NCBI RefSeq assembly: GCF_001429505.1
Contig: NZ_LMJW01000001.1
Location: forward strand, 518,440 to 560,594
Source of the DNA: Allobosea sp. Root483D1
GTDB taxonomy: Bacteria > Pseudomonadota > Alphaproteobacteria > Rhizobiales > Beijerinckiaceae
Direction of reading: 5' to 3'
DNA length: 42,155 nt
Shown here: positions 24,876 through 31,407 of the stretch, piece after piece
How positions within the stretch are numbered: the stretch's first letter is position 1
Layout of the letters: each line of letters begins with the position of its first letter
The notes under the pieces: model-generated
What the model was told of the DNA's origin: nothing
The model's database searches: none
What the model saw: the letters and a program-made list of their open reading frames with translations, nothing else
Made by a program: the position numbers and the translations under genes

Positions 24876-26266
24876 GCGCGAGCGTCGATCTCGCCATCAT
24901 CGGCGCGGGGCCGGCCGGCATGGCCGCCGCCATCACCGCCCGCCGGCATGGGCTTGTGGTCGCGGTGATCGACGAGCAGCCGGCTCCGGGCGGGCAGATC
25001 TTCCGAGCCGTCACCGATCCGGCCCCCCTCCCTGCTTCCGTGCTCGGCCCCGACTACCATGCCGGACGGACGCTGGCGGAGCGCTTCCTCGCCTGCGGCG
25101 CCGATTACCGGCCGGGCTCGCTGGTCTGGCAGGAGGAAAAGGGCACGCTCGACCTCACCGGACCCGACGGCCAGCAGAGTCTCACAGCGAAGCGGATCAT
25201 CGTCGCGGGCGGGGCGATGGAACGCCCCTTCCCTATTCCCGGCTGGACGCTGCCCGGCGTGATGACGGCCGGTGCGGCTCAGATTCTGCTCAAGACCGCG
25301 GCCAGCGCCGCGCCCGGCGCCGTCTTCGCCGGCAGCGGGCCGCTGATCTATCTCATCGTCGCGCAATATGCGCGCGCCGGCGTCCCCGTCGCCGCGCTTC
25401 TCGACACGACGCCGCGTGGTGCGCGGCTGAAGGCGCTGCGCCATCTGCCGGGCGCGCTGATGGCGCCGTCCTATCTGCGCAAGGGCTTTAGCCTGCTGGC
25501 GGAGATCAGACGCGCCGGCATCCGCGTCATCAGCCATGTCGAAGCGCTGCGGCTCGAGGGCGAGAGCGCCGTCCGCAGCGTGCGTTGGCAGGCTGGCGCC
25601 GCGCGCGGCGAGATCGCAACCGGGACGGTCTTCCTGCACCAGGGCGTGATCCCCAACGTCAATCTCGCCATGGCGCTCGGCTGCCGCCATGTTTTCGACG
25701 AGAGCCAGCGCTGCTGGCGACCGGAGCGTGATCGCTGGGGCCGCTCAAGCCGCAACGACATCCTGATCGCCGGCGATGCCGGCGGCATTCTCGGCGCATC
25801 CTGCGCAGAGCTTACCGGCGAGATCGCGGCGCTCGCGACTTGCGCCGATCTCGGCTGCCTATCGCAGGACGCCGCGGAGCGTGCCGCCGCGCCGGTTTTC
25901 CACAAGCTGCGCCACGAAAGCGCGATCCGCCCCTTCCTCGAAGCGCTCTATCGGCCAGCGCCGCAATTCCTCGCCCCAAGCGACGACGACACGCTCGTCT
26001 GCCGCTGCGAGGAGGTGACGCGTGGGGCGGTCGCGGCGGCCGTCGCCGAGCAATGCCCGGGGCCGAACCAGCTCAAGGCCTTCACGCGCGCAGGCATGGG
26101 TCCCTGCCAGGGACGCATGTGCGGCCACAGCCTCGGCGAGACGATGGCGGCCCTGACCGGCCGCTCGCCAGCCGAGCTCGGCTATCTGCGCATCCGCATG
26201 CCGGTGAAACCGGTGACGCTCGGCGACATGGCCGGGCCAACCGAAGAAGAGAGGAACGCAGCATGA
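24872..26266 (+). CDS. FAD/NAD(P)-binding subunit with BFD-like [2Fe-2S] tail, HcnB/OoxA-like
   Basis: 464 aa from ATG 24872. Rossmann FAD motif 'LAIIGAGPAGMAAAITARRHG' lies at the N-terminus, then 'PGGQIFRAV', a second dinucleotide site around 'GAVFAGSGPLIYLIVAQYARAG' and the flavin 'DILIAGDAGGILGASCAELTG'. The C-terminal BFD-like cluster domain has Cys377 and Cys379 ('LVCRCEEV') and Cys412 and Cys417 ('GPCQGRMC'). This is the large flavoprotein of the HcnB/opine-oxidase type and completes the heterotrimer. It probably passes electrons to quinone or another acceptor rather than NAD+, as described for such complexes. ATGA overlaps join it to both neighbours. Confidence 0.88.
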   Translation: MSASVDLAIIGAGPAGMAAAITARRHGLVVAVIDEQPAPGGQIFRAVTDPAPLPASVLGPDYHAGRTLAERFLACGADYRPGSLVWQEEKGTLDLTGPDGQQSLTAKRIIVAGGAMERPFPIPGWTLPGVMTAGAAQILLKTAASAAPGAVFAGSGPLIYLIVAQYARAGVPVAALLDTTPRGARLKALRHLPGALMAPSYLRKGFSLLAEIRRAGIRVISHVEALRLEGESAVRSVRWQAGAARGEIATGTVFLHQGVIPNVNLAMALGCRHVFDESQRCWRPERDRWGRSSRNDILIAGDAGGILGASCAELTGEIAALATCADLGCLSQDAAERAAAPVFHKLRHESAIRPFLEALYRPAPQFLAPSDDDTLVCRCEEVTRGAVAAAVAEQCPGPNQLKAFTRAGMGPCQGRMCGHSLGETMAALTGRSPAELGYLRIRMPVKPVTLGDMAGPTEEERNAA

Positions 26267-26658
26267 GCAGCAGGCCGAAGCCGGTCTCCTATGAGGAGGC
26301 CTCGCCCGAAGCGCGCGCCGTGATCGACGACATCAAGCGCAGCCGCAACCTGCCCGATGTCAACGATTTCTGGAAATACCTTGCTCGCGATCCCAAGACG
26401 CTGAAGCGGACCTGGGAGAGCATCAAGGAGGTGATGGCGCCGGGCGCGCTCGATCCGCTGACCAAGGAGCTGGTCTATCTCGCGGTCAGCGTCACCAACA
26501 ACTGCACCTATTGCATCGCCAGCCACACAGCCGCCGCCCGCAAAGCCGGGATGAGCGAGGAGATGTTCGCCGAGCTCGTCGCGGTGATCGGCATGGCCAA
26601 CGAGACCAATCGGCTGGTCACCGCCTATCGCGTGCCGGTCGACCCGGCCTTCGACTGA
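26263..26658 (+). CDS. carboxymuconolactone decarboxylase (AhpD-like) family protein
   Basis: 131 aa. The CMD fold is clear, with the AhpD-type redox motif 'NNCTYCIASH' (Cys81, Cys84, His88) and the flanking helices 'ALDPLTKELVYLAVSVT' and 'AAARKAGMSEEMFAELVAVIGMANE'. Members with this Cys-x-x-Cys-x3-His motif usually act as peroxidase- or disulfide-reductase-type antioxidants, not as true carboxymuconolactone decarboxylases. If the neighbouring flavin oxidase leaks H2O2, this could detoxify it; that is inference from context. Translationally coupled (ATGA) to the flavoprotein before it. Confidence 0.88.
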   Translation: MSSRPKPVSYEEASPEARAVIDDIKRSRNLPDVNDFWKYLARDPKTLKRTWESIKEVMAPGALDPLTKELVYLAVSVTNNCTYCIASHTAAARKAGMSEEMFAELVAVIGMANETNRLVTAYRVPVDPAFD

Positions 26659-26666
26659 GCCCGGCC

Positions 26667-27368
26667 ATGACCAGCGACATCCAGGCCCGCCTCGCCGCGA
26701 TCGGCACGCCGACCCTGTCGAGCCGATTGATCAAGCATGGCTTGCGTCAGAGCTATCTTACCGGCCCGCGCCGGCTGGTCGGCGGCGGCGCGCTCTGCGG
26801 CCCGGCCTTCACCCTGCGCTTCGTGCCAGCGCGCGACGACAAGGCGGTGCCGGCGAGCTATGGCTGGCCCGGGGCGTTGCCGGCTGCGATCGACGCGGCG
26901 CCGCCCGGCAGCATCGTCGTCATCGATGCGCGCGGCCATCCAGCCGCCGGCACCGTCGGCGACATCTTCGCCGACCGGCTCAGGCTCAACGGCGTCAAGG
27001 CGATCGTCAGCGACGGCGTCGTGCGCGACCTACCGGGTCTGCGCCAGGTCGGCTTGCCGGTCTGGGCCAGCGGCACCGCCTCGCCGCCCTCGATCGGCGG
27101 GCTGAGCTTTGCCGGCTGGGGCGAGCCGATCGGCTGCGGCGACGCCGCGATCTGGCCGGGAGACCTGATTGTCGCCGATGAGGACGGCGTCCTCGTCGTG
27201 CCGCCCGAACTCGCCAACGAGATCGCCGTCGACGGCGAGAAGCAGAACCGGTTCGAACTCTGGGTGCAGAAGCGCGTCGCCGCCGGCGCGCAGCTCGTCG
27301 GCCTCTACCCCGCCGACGAGAAGACGCTCGCCGAGTTCGAAGCAGACGACGCCGCCCGAACCGCCTGA
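26667..27368 (+). CDS. RraA-family aldolase/decarboxylase (HMG/CHA aldolase-like)
   Basis: 233 aa. RraA/MenG-like fold with 'GPAFTLRFVPARDD', 'GSIVVIDARGHPAAGTVGDI', 'NGVKAIVSDGVVRDLPGLRQ', 'VGLPVWASGTASPPSI' and 'IWPGDLIVADEDGVLVVPPE'. The metal/pyruvate-binding Arg-Asp pair used by HMG/CHA aldolases is present (R120-D121), so this member is likely catalytic rather than an RNase E inhibitor. Such enzymes cleave 4-hydroxy-4-methyl-2-oxoglutarate-type aldols to pyruvate and often decarboxylate oxaloacetate. In this operon a 2-oxo acid could arise from the amine oxidase. Eight bp separate it from the AhpD-like gene. Confidence 0.88.
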   Translation: MTSDIQARLAAIGTPTLSSRLIKHGLRQSYLTGPRRLVGGGALCGPAFTLRFVPARDDKAVPASYGWPGALPAAIDAAPPGSIVVIDARGHPAAGTVGDIFADRLRLNGVKAIVSDGVVRDLPGLRQVGLPVWASGTASPPSIGGLSFAGWGEPIGCGDAAIWPGDLIVADEDGVLVVPPELANEIAVDGEKQNRFELWVQKRVAAGAQLVGLYPADEKTLAEFEADDAARTA

Positions 27369-27402
27369 ACCTGTAACCTCAACCTTGATCGGAGCCTCAC
27401 GG

Positions 27403-28386
27403 ATGTCACGCTTCCTCCCGCGTCTCTCGCTGCTGGCGCTCATCGGCGCCGCCCTCGCTGCCCCGTTGCCGGCGACCGCCCAGAGCAAGAACCTCGAATG
27501 GACCTCCGGCTCGCCGGGCGGAGCCTGGTTCACCCAGACCACCGGCGTCTCGACCCTGGTCATGGAGGCGACGCCGGGGGTCAACATCCGCATCGTCCCC
27601 GGCGGCGGCAAGGACAATCCCAGCCGCATCCAGGCCGGACTCAGCCAGATCGGCATGGGTATCGACTTCCTCAGCGCCGCCGCCCTGAAGGGCGAGGAGC
27701 CCTACAAGCAGAAGCACAACAAGCTGCGCACGCTCGGCTCGACCGGCGTCGACGTCTATTTCATGGTCTATGTGCCGGTGGAGGAGAAGCGCTCGCTCGC
27801 CGAGATCCTGGCCGATCCCAAGCTCACCATCGGCGTCACCTCGGCGGCCACCTCCGAGCATCTGTCGCTGCAACGGGCGCTCGAGCACTACGGCAATTCC
27901 TTCGCCAAGATCCGCGCGGGCGGCGGCAAGGTGGTGATCTCGGCCTATGGCGAGCTGATCCAGGGCTTCAACGACAACCAGTTCAGCGTGCTCTGGACGG
28001 CAGGCGAAATTCCCTCGGGCCTCGCCAGCCAGATCGTCGATGGCCGGCGCAAGGTGAAGTTCGCCCCATTCCCGACGGAGCTGCAGAACGCCCTGACCGA
28101 GAAGTTCGGCTACTCGAAGGGCACCATCCCGGCCGGCTCCTTCCCGGAGCTGCAGAGCGGAGACATCTCCGTCTCCTCCATGGGCAACATCTATCTCGTC
28201 TCTTCGGAGCTCCCGGACGATTTCGTCTATGCGATGACCAAGGCGATCATCGCCAACAAGCCGCGCCTGGCGAACATCTACCAGGCGATGGGCCGCTACG
28301 ACCCCGCCACCGCCTGGAAGACGCAGCCGGTGCCGCTGCATCCGGGTGCCGAGAAGGCCTTCCGCGAGGCCGGCGTCCTGAAATAA
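27403..28386 (+). CDS. TAXI-family TRAP transporter solute-binding protein
   Basis: 327 aa from ATG 27403. A Sec signal peptide is evident (RFLPRLSLLALIGAALAAPL to 'ATAQ', about residue 26). TAXI signatures: 'SGSPGGAWFTQTTGVSTLV', 'VNIRIVPGGGKDNPSRIQAG', 'QIGMGIDFLSAAALKG', 'GELIQGFNDNQFSVLWTAGE' and a late 'SSMGNIYLVSSELPDDFVYAMTKAI'. It captures the substrate in the periplasm for the fused permease at 20812. It is the last gene of the operon and is followed by a GC-rich hairpin. The large distance between permease and binding protein, with catabolic genes between, is an organisation seen when transporter and pathway share one substrate. Confidence 0.92.
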   Translation: MSRFLPRLSLLALIGAALAAPLPATAQSKNLEWTSGSPGGAWFTQTTGVSTLVMEATPGVNIRIVPGGGKDNPSRIQAGLSQIGMGIDFLSAAALKGEEPYKQKHNKLRTLGSTGVDVYFMVYVPVEEKRSLAEILADPKLTIGVTSAATSEHLSLQRALEHYGNSFAKIRAGGGKVVISAYGELIQGFNDNQFSVLWTAGEIPSGLASQIVDGRRKVKFAPFPTELQNALTEKFGYSKGTIPAGSFPELQSGDISVSSMGNIYLVSSELPDDFVYAMTKAIIANKPRLANIYQAMGRYDPATAWKTQPVPLHPGAEKAFREAGVLK

Positions 28387-28429
28387 CGGGACCATCGCCG
28401 GCGCCTTCGTCCGTTCCGGAGCGTCACAT

Positions 28430-28463
28430 GATCGGGCTCGCGCACCCCTGCGCGGGCCCGATC
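28430..28463 (+). terminator. long hairpin after the TAXI operon
   Basis: GATCGGGC (28430-28437) pairs with GCCCGATC (28456-28463). The stem extends inward through 28438-28443 and 28450-28455 with one G-U pair, giving about 14 bp around a 6-nt loop (ACCCCT). AAATTA follows rather than a U-run, so it is terminator-like but not classical. It closes the operon 44 bp after its last stop. Confidence 0.6.
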
Positions 28464-28516
28464 AAATTATCGCCTCATGCGCCTGCTCGACTTCCTCCTT
28501 TGAAAGGAGGGTCATC

Positions 28517-28726
28517 ATGCGCACCGTACTCGCAGCGATCGCCATCGCTCTCGCCGGCTGCAGCGGCACCGACAGCTCGCACAGCGTCGCCAGGAATCTG
28601 ACTGTCGGTACCGAGCAGTGCTCGAAATTCAAATGGGGCACGCCGGAGATGGCGGCTTGCCTCGACCGCGCGGCGGAACGGCAATCGGCGACCGTGGCCA
28701 GCCCGAAGGACGCCGACAGCAGCTGA
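28517..28726 (+). CDS. small lipoprotein, unknown function
   Basis: 69 aa. ATG 28517 has an exceptionally good ribosome-binding site (gaaaggagggtcatc). The signal and lipobox 'MRTVLAAIAIALAGCSGT' place a lipidated Cys at residue 15. The mature part is about 55 aa, hydrophilic: 'SHSVARNLTVGTEQCSKFKW' and 'TPEMAACLDRAAERQSATVA', with Cys35 and Cys48 that may form a disulfide. I do not recognise the family. It is the first of three tiny genes between two large operons. Confidence 0.8.
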   Translation: MRTVLAAIAIALAGCSGTDSSHSVARNLTVGTEQCSKFKWGTPEMAACLDRAAERQSATVASPKDADSS

Positions 28727-28861
28727 CCTTGCTCCGGCGTTCGATCCCGCCCTGCACAGCCGATCATCCCGCACCTGCTCAGAAAACTTGTGCAACGCAG
28801 CAATAGTTCATATCTAACTCGTGCCTGAAGCAACCTCCCCACGTTTCGAAAGGAGCGATCC

Positions 28862-28993
28862 ATGCTGGAACGGCACGATTGTGAGTGTGTGCTCGAGACC
28901 GAGCACGACCACGAAGACAACCACGAAGCGCAGCAGCAGGACGTCGCAGAAACGTTCTCTCCGCGCGACCACCAGGCAGGCTTCTGGAGCTAG
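28862..28993 (+). CDS. 43-aa acidic, His/Cys-rich microprotein
   Basis: A short reading frame with a clear ribosome-binding site (cgaaaggagcgatcc) immediately before ATG 28862, ending at TAG 28991-28993. The peptide has a Cys pair 'HDCECVLE' (Cys7, Cys9) and the acidic His cluster 'TEHDHEDNHEAQQQDVAE' (residues 13-30), then 'TFSPRDHQAGFWS'. The mix of CxC and HxH/DHxxxH motifs suggests metal binding; this is inference from composition only. No homologue is known to me. The frame is too short for most gene callers. It ends 46 bp before the converging lipoprotein gene, with a hairpin between. Confidence 0.55.
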   Translation: MLERHDCECVLETEHDHEDNHEAQQQDVAETFSPRDHQAGFWS

Positions 28994-29007
28994 CCGATCA
29001 AGGCAGA

Positions 29008-29030
29008 GCGGAGGGCGTGAAGCCCTCCGC
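29008..29030. terminator. convergent hairpin
   Basis: GCGGAGGGC (29008-29016) and GCCCTCCGC (29022-29030), a perfect 9-bp stem with loop GTGAA. It separates the 43-aa frame on the plus strand (ends 28993) from the lipoprotein gene on the minus strand (ends 29040), and probably terminates both. No long U-tract is seen. Confidence 0.65.
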
Positions 29031-29039
29031 GAGCCTCCG

Positions 29040-29246
29040 TCAGCGCGACGCGCGGCGCACGGAGCGCGTCACAGCGGGACCGGAGATTGCGCCCACAGTG
29101 CCGCCCACGACAGCCCCGACCGGGCCGGCGACTACGGCGCCAGTGCCGGCACCGACGGCCGCGCCGCCAATCCGCTGTTCGACGGTATTGCCGCATCCGG
29201 CGAGCAAAAGACAGGTTGCGGCCAATGCCAGCGTCGACTTGAGCAT
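29040..29246 (-). CDS. small glycine-zipper lipoprotein
   Basis: 68 aa from ATG 29246, preceded by TGGAGAAC at normal spacing. The signal and lipobox 'MLKSTLALAATCLLLAGCGN' predict lipidation at Cys18. The rest is a glycine-zipper-like segment, 'RIGGAAVGAGTGAVVAGPVG' then 'AVVGGTVGAISGPAV', followed by a basic tail 'TRSVRRASR'. Such YMGG/17-kDa-like proteins associate with membranes and are often stress-related; no specific role is established. The longer frame to 29327 was rejected because it lacks a ribosome-binding site and would bury the lipobox. The 231 bp upstream to nasT must hold divergent promoters; a weak TGGCA-N8-GCA element is at 29327-29342. Confidence 0.8.
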   Translation of the reverse strand: MLKSTLALAATCLLLAGCGNTVEQRIGGAAVGAGTGAVVAGPVGAVVGGTVGAISGPAVTRSVRRASR

Positions 29247-29477
29247 ATTGACGTTCTCCAGAGATGAGTCGGCTGCGGAGCGCTCCGCTTCACCGGCTTC
29301 AAGGCAGGCCGAGTCGGGCTTTTCCATGGCAACGGCTACGCATCACGACGCCAGAGGATCGCCGGCACTCGATCCCGGCTGCCTTCTCCACATGTCACAG
29401 CATCGATTGCTGCAGCCGTGGCACGATTCCTGATTGGCCGGTCCCGGAGCGCCCCACGGGAACGACTGAAAGGCACG

Positions 29478-30059
29478 ATGGCAAATCTGCGGATTCTCAT
29501 CGTCGACGCGAACCAGGTTCGGGCCACGATCATCGAGGAAGGCCTGCGGGAAGCTGGCTATGAGCAGCTCATCCGCATCTCGGCCACGACCGGTCTGGTC
29601 GCCGCCATCGAAGCCAATGATCCCGATGTCGTGGTCATCGACCTCGAAGATCCGAGCCGCGACGCGCTGGCGGACATGTTTCTCGTCAGCCGGCATGTGC
29701 GGCGGCCGATCACGATGTTCGTCGACCAGTCGGACTCCGCCTCGATCGAGGCCGCGGTCGAGGCCGGCGTCTCCGCCTACATCGTCGACGGGCTGAAGAA
29801 GGAGCGGATGCAGGCCATCCTGCAGACCTGCATCAGCCGCTTCAACGCCTTCCGCAAGCTACGCGAAGAGCTCGACGAAGCGCGCTCCCAACTCGATGAC
29901 CGCAAGACTATCGACCGCGCCAAGGGCATCGTCATGCGCTTGAAGGGCCTCTCCGAAGACGAGGCCTATGCCCTGATGCGCCGCACCGCGATGAACGAGA
30001 AGCGCAAGCTCGTCGACATCGCCCGCTCCCTCATCACCGCCGCGGAGATGCTGAAATGA
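29478..30059 (+). CDS. nasT: ANTAR-domain RNA-binding antiterminator, NasT
   Basis: 193 aa from ATG 29478, with AAAGG upstream. The N-terminal half is a receiver-like domain (about 1-120): 'LRILIVDANQVRATIIEEGL' and 'DPDVVVIDLEDPSRDALADM'. A coiled-coil linker (about 120-140) leads to the C-terminal ANTAR domain (about 140-192): 'DRKTIDRAKGIVMRLKGLSE' and 'DEAYALMRRTAMNEKRKLVD' then 'IARSLI'. In the NasT family, the ANTAR domain binds two hairpins in the leader of the nitrate operon and prevents termination when nitrate releases it from NasS. Here nasS follows with an ATGA overlap and the nrt operon follows after a terminator-containing leader, which fits exactly. Confidence 0.93.
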   Translation: MANLRILIVDANQVRATIIEEGLREAGYEQLIRISATTGLVAAIEANDPDVVVIDLEDPSRDALADMFLVSRHVRRPITMFVDQSDSASIEAAVEAGVSAYIVDGLKKERMQAILQTCISRFNAFRKLREELDEARSQLDDRKTIDRAKGIVMRLKGLSEDEAYALMRRTAMNEKRKLVDIARSLITAAEMLK

Positions 30060-31105
30060 CGACGCTGCACTTGCGGGTCGGCTTCATGCCGCTGGTCGAT
30101 GCGGCGTTGCTGGTCGCGGCCGCCGATAGCGGCATCGCCCAGGCGCACGGGCTTTCGCTCGAACTGGTGCGCGAGGTGTCCTGGTCGAACCTGCGCGACC
30201 GTCTGCATGTGCGCCTGCTCGACGCCGCGCACATGCTGGCGCCGGCGGCGATTGCCTCGACGCTCGGCATCGGCGGCGTCACTGCACCGATGGCGGCGCC
30301 GATCCTGCTGAATCTCAACGGCAATGCGCTCACCGTCTCGGCTCGCCGTTTCGAGGAGATGGCCCGTGTCGCGAACGGTGATCTGGCGGATCCAGTAGTG
30401 TCCGCGCAGGCCCTCGCGACGCTTGTCTCGGCGCGCAAGGCCTCCGGCCTGCCGCCGCTCGCCTTCGCCGCGGTCTTCGGCTTCTCCTGCCATACCTATC
30501 TGCTGCGCGACTGGATGGCGCTCGGCGGCGTTCGTCTTGGTGAGGACGTCCGGCTCGAGATCGTGCCGCCGGTCCGCACGGTCGAGGCCCTGGCAAGCGG
30601 CGAGGTCGACGGCTTCTGCGCCGGCGCGCCCTGGAACACCCTGGCGGTGGAGGCCGGCGTCGGCGCGATCCTGCATTGCGGCGTCGATCTGATGCCGGAT
30701 TGCCTGGAAAAGGTGCTGGCCTGGCGCGCTGACGATGTCGAGCGCCGCAGCGAGGCGGTCGCGCGCCTGAATGCAGCCCTGATCGAAGCGAGCCACTGGG
30801 CCTCGGATGAAGCGAACTGGCCGAGCCTCGCCCGCTTGCTCGCGGCGCCCGATCGCCTTGCGGCTCCCGCTGCCCTGATCGAAGCGATCCTGCGCGGCGA
30901 GATCGTCCAGGGCGGCGGGCGGCCGATCCGTCGCGTACCGTCCTATATCCGCTTCGATGCCGCCGCGATCCACCCTGATCCCGCTCATGCCGATCTTTTG
31001 CTCGCCGCGATGGCGCGCGCCGGGCAGGTCGTAGTCACGCCGAATTTGATCGAGCGGGCACGGGCAGTCTTCGTGCCGCTCGCCCTGGAAGCGGCCACAG
31101 GGTGA
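30056..31105 (+). CDS. nasS: nitrate sensor NasS (CmpA/NrtA-like, cytosolic)
   Basis: 349 aa. It resembles the nitrate/bicarbonate-binding proteins NrtA/CmpA ('LRVGFMPLVDAALLVAAADS', 'LREVSWSNLRDRL'-like region as 'VREVSWSNLRDRLHVRLLDA', 'HMLAPAAIASTLGIGG', 'VDGFCAGAPWNTLAVEAGVG') but has no signal peptide, as expected for the cytosolic sensor. NasS binds NasT in the absence of nitrate and releases it when nitrate binds. ATGA overlap with nasT ensures near-equal synthesis. The stop is followed by the 302-bp leader of nrtA. Confidence 0.92.
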   Translation: MTTLHLRVGFMPLVDAALLVAAADSGIAQAHGLSLELVREVSWSNLRDRLHVRLLDAAHMLAPAAIASTLGIGGVTAPMAAPILLNLNGNALTVSARRFEEMARVANGDLADPVVSAQALATLVSARKASGLPPLAFAAVFGFSCHTYLLRDWMALGGVRLGEDVRLEIVPPVRTVEALASGEVDGFCAGAPWNTLAVEAGVGAILHCGVDLMPDCLEKVLAWRADDVERRSEAVARLNAALIEASHWASDEANWPSLARLLAAPDRLAAPAALIEAILRGEIVQGGGRPIRRVPSYIRFDAAAIHPDPAHADLLLAAMARAGQVVVTPNLIERARAVFVPLALEAATG

Positions 31106-31145
31106 AATTCTAGGCACGCCTCAAATTTGTGCAAATGCAACTGGA

Positions 31146-31160
31146 TTGTGCGGCGCACAA
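31146..31160. promoter_or_regulatory. 15-bp palindrome upstream of the sigma-54-like promoter
   Basis: TTGTGCGGCGCACAA has perfect 6-bp arms around GGC. It lies about 80-95 bp upstream of the sigma-54-like element, a usual distance for an activator site. The half-site order (GTGC...GCAC) is the reverse of the classical NtrC consensus (GCAC...GTGC), so NtrC is not assumed; the regulator is unknown. Confidence 0.5.
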
Positions 31161-31239
31161 AAACAGCGGGAGCACGCCGATCGCGGCGAACTGCCCAGGC
31201 AAATTGAAACAATTCAAATGCTTGCTGCTCGCCCGGGAG

Positions 31240-31256
31240 TTGGCACGGTCCTTGTA
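31240..31256 (+). promoter_or_regulatory. sigma-54 (RpoN)-type promoter for the nrt operon
   Basis: TTGGCACGGTCCTTGTA matches the -24/-12 consensus TTGGCAC-R-N4-TTGCW at every defined position except the C of the -12 GC (here T). Spacing is exact. Start of transcription would be near 31268, giving a leader of about 140 nt that includes the terminator hairpin. RpoN control of nitrate assimilation is common in proteobacteria. Confidence 0.65.
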
Positions 31257-31317
31257 ACGCTCGTCTCGACCGCGGCCAATGCTGCCCGCGAGCAAGTTCG
31301 AAATCGGAACGCACAGC

Positions 31318-31371
31318 AACGCCGCTGTCGAAGGAGCCCGGCAGGGCGCTTTCGCGCGGCGTTTTCGTTTT
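31318..31371 (+). terminator. leader attenuator (probable NasT target terminator)
   Basis: AACGCCGC (31318-31325) pairs with GCGGCGTT (31356-31363). Inside, CGAAGG (31329-31334) pairs with CTTTCG (31349-31354, one G-U), and GCCC (31336-31339) with GGGC (31344-31347) around GGCA. The T-rich tail TTCGTTTTC follows. It lies 45 bp ahead of nrtA and would stop transcription unless antitermination occurs. Confidence 0.65.
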
Positions 31372-31407
31372 CGCGGACACCAAACCGTTCACGAGGAAAA
31401 GCGATCG

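Larger units (their letters stand above)
31106..31407 (+). promoter_or_regulatory. nrtA upstream/leader region: promoter plus attenuator
   Basis: This 302-bp gap has no gene. In order it contains: a perfect palindrome TTGTGC-GGC-GCACAA (31146-31160); a sigma-54-like promoter (31240-31256); a GC-rich dyad CGCGG...CCGCG (about 31271-31290) and GTTC...GAAC (about 31296-31310) in the predicted transcript; and a long terminator hairpin (31318-31363). The layout matches a NasT-controlled attenuated leader. I could not fit the two ANTAR hexaloop hairpins with confidence. Confidence 0.7.

Noticed and set aside
29326..29342. Sigma-54-like promoter for nasT
   Set aside because: Only the GG and GC dinucleotides at correct spacing match well; several other positions differ, so it could be chance.
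31268..31317. Two ANTAR hexaloop hairpins (A1, G4) for NasT
   Set aside because: Stems CGCGG/CCGCG and GTTC/GAAC exist, but their loops are 10 and 7 nt and do not give the expected hexaloops with confidence. Covariation analysis would be needed.
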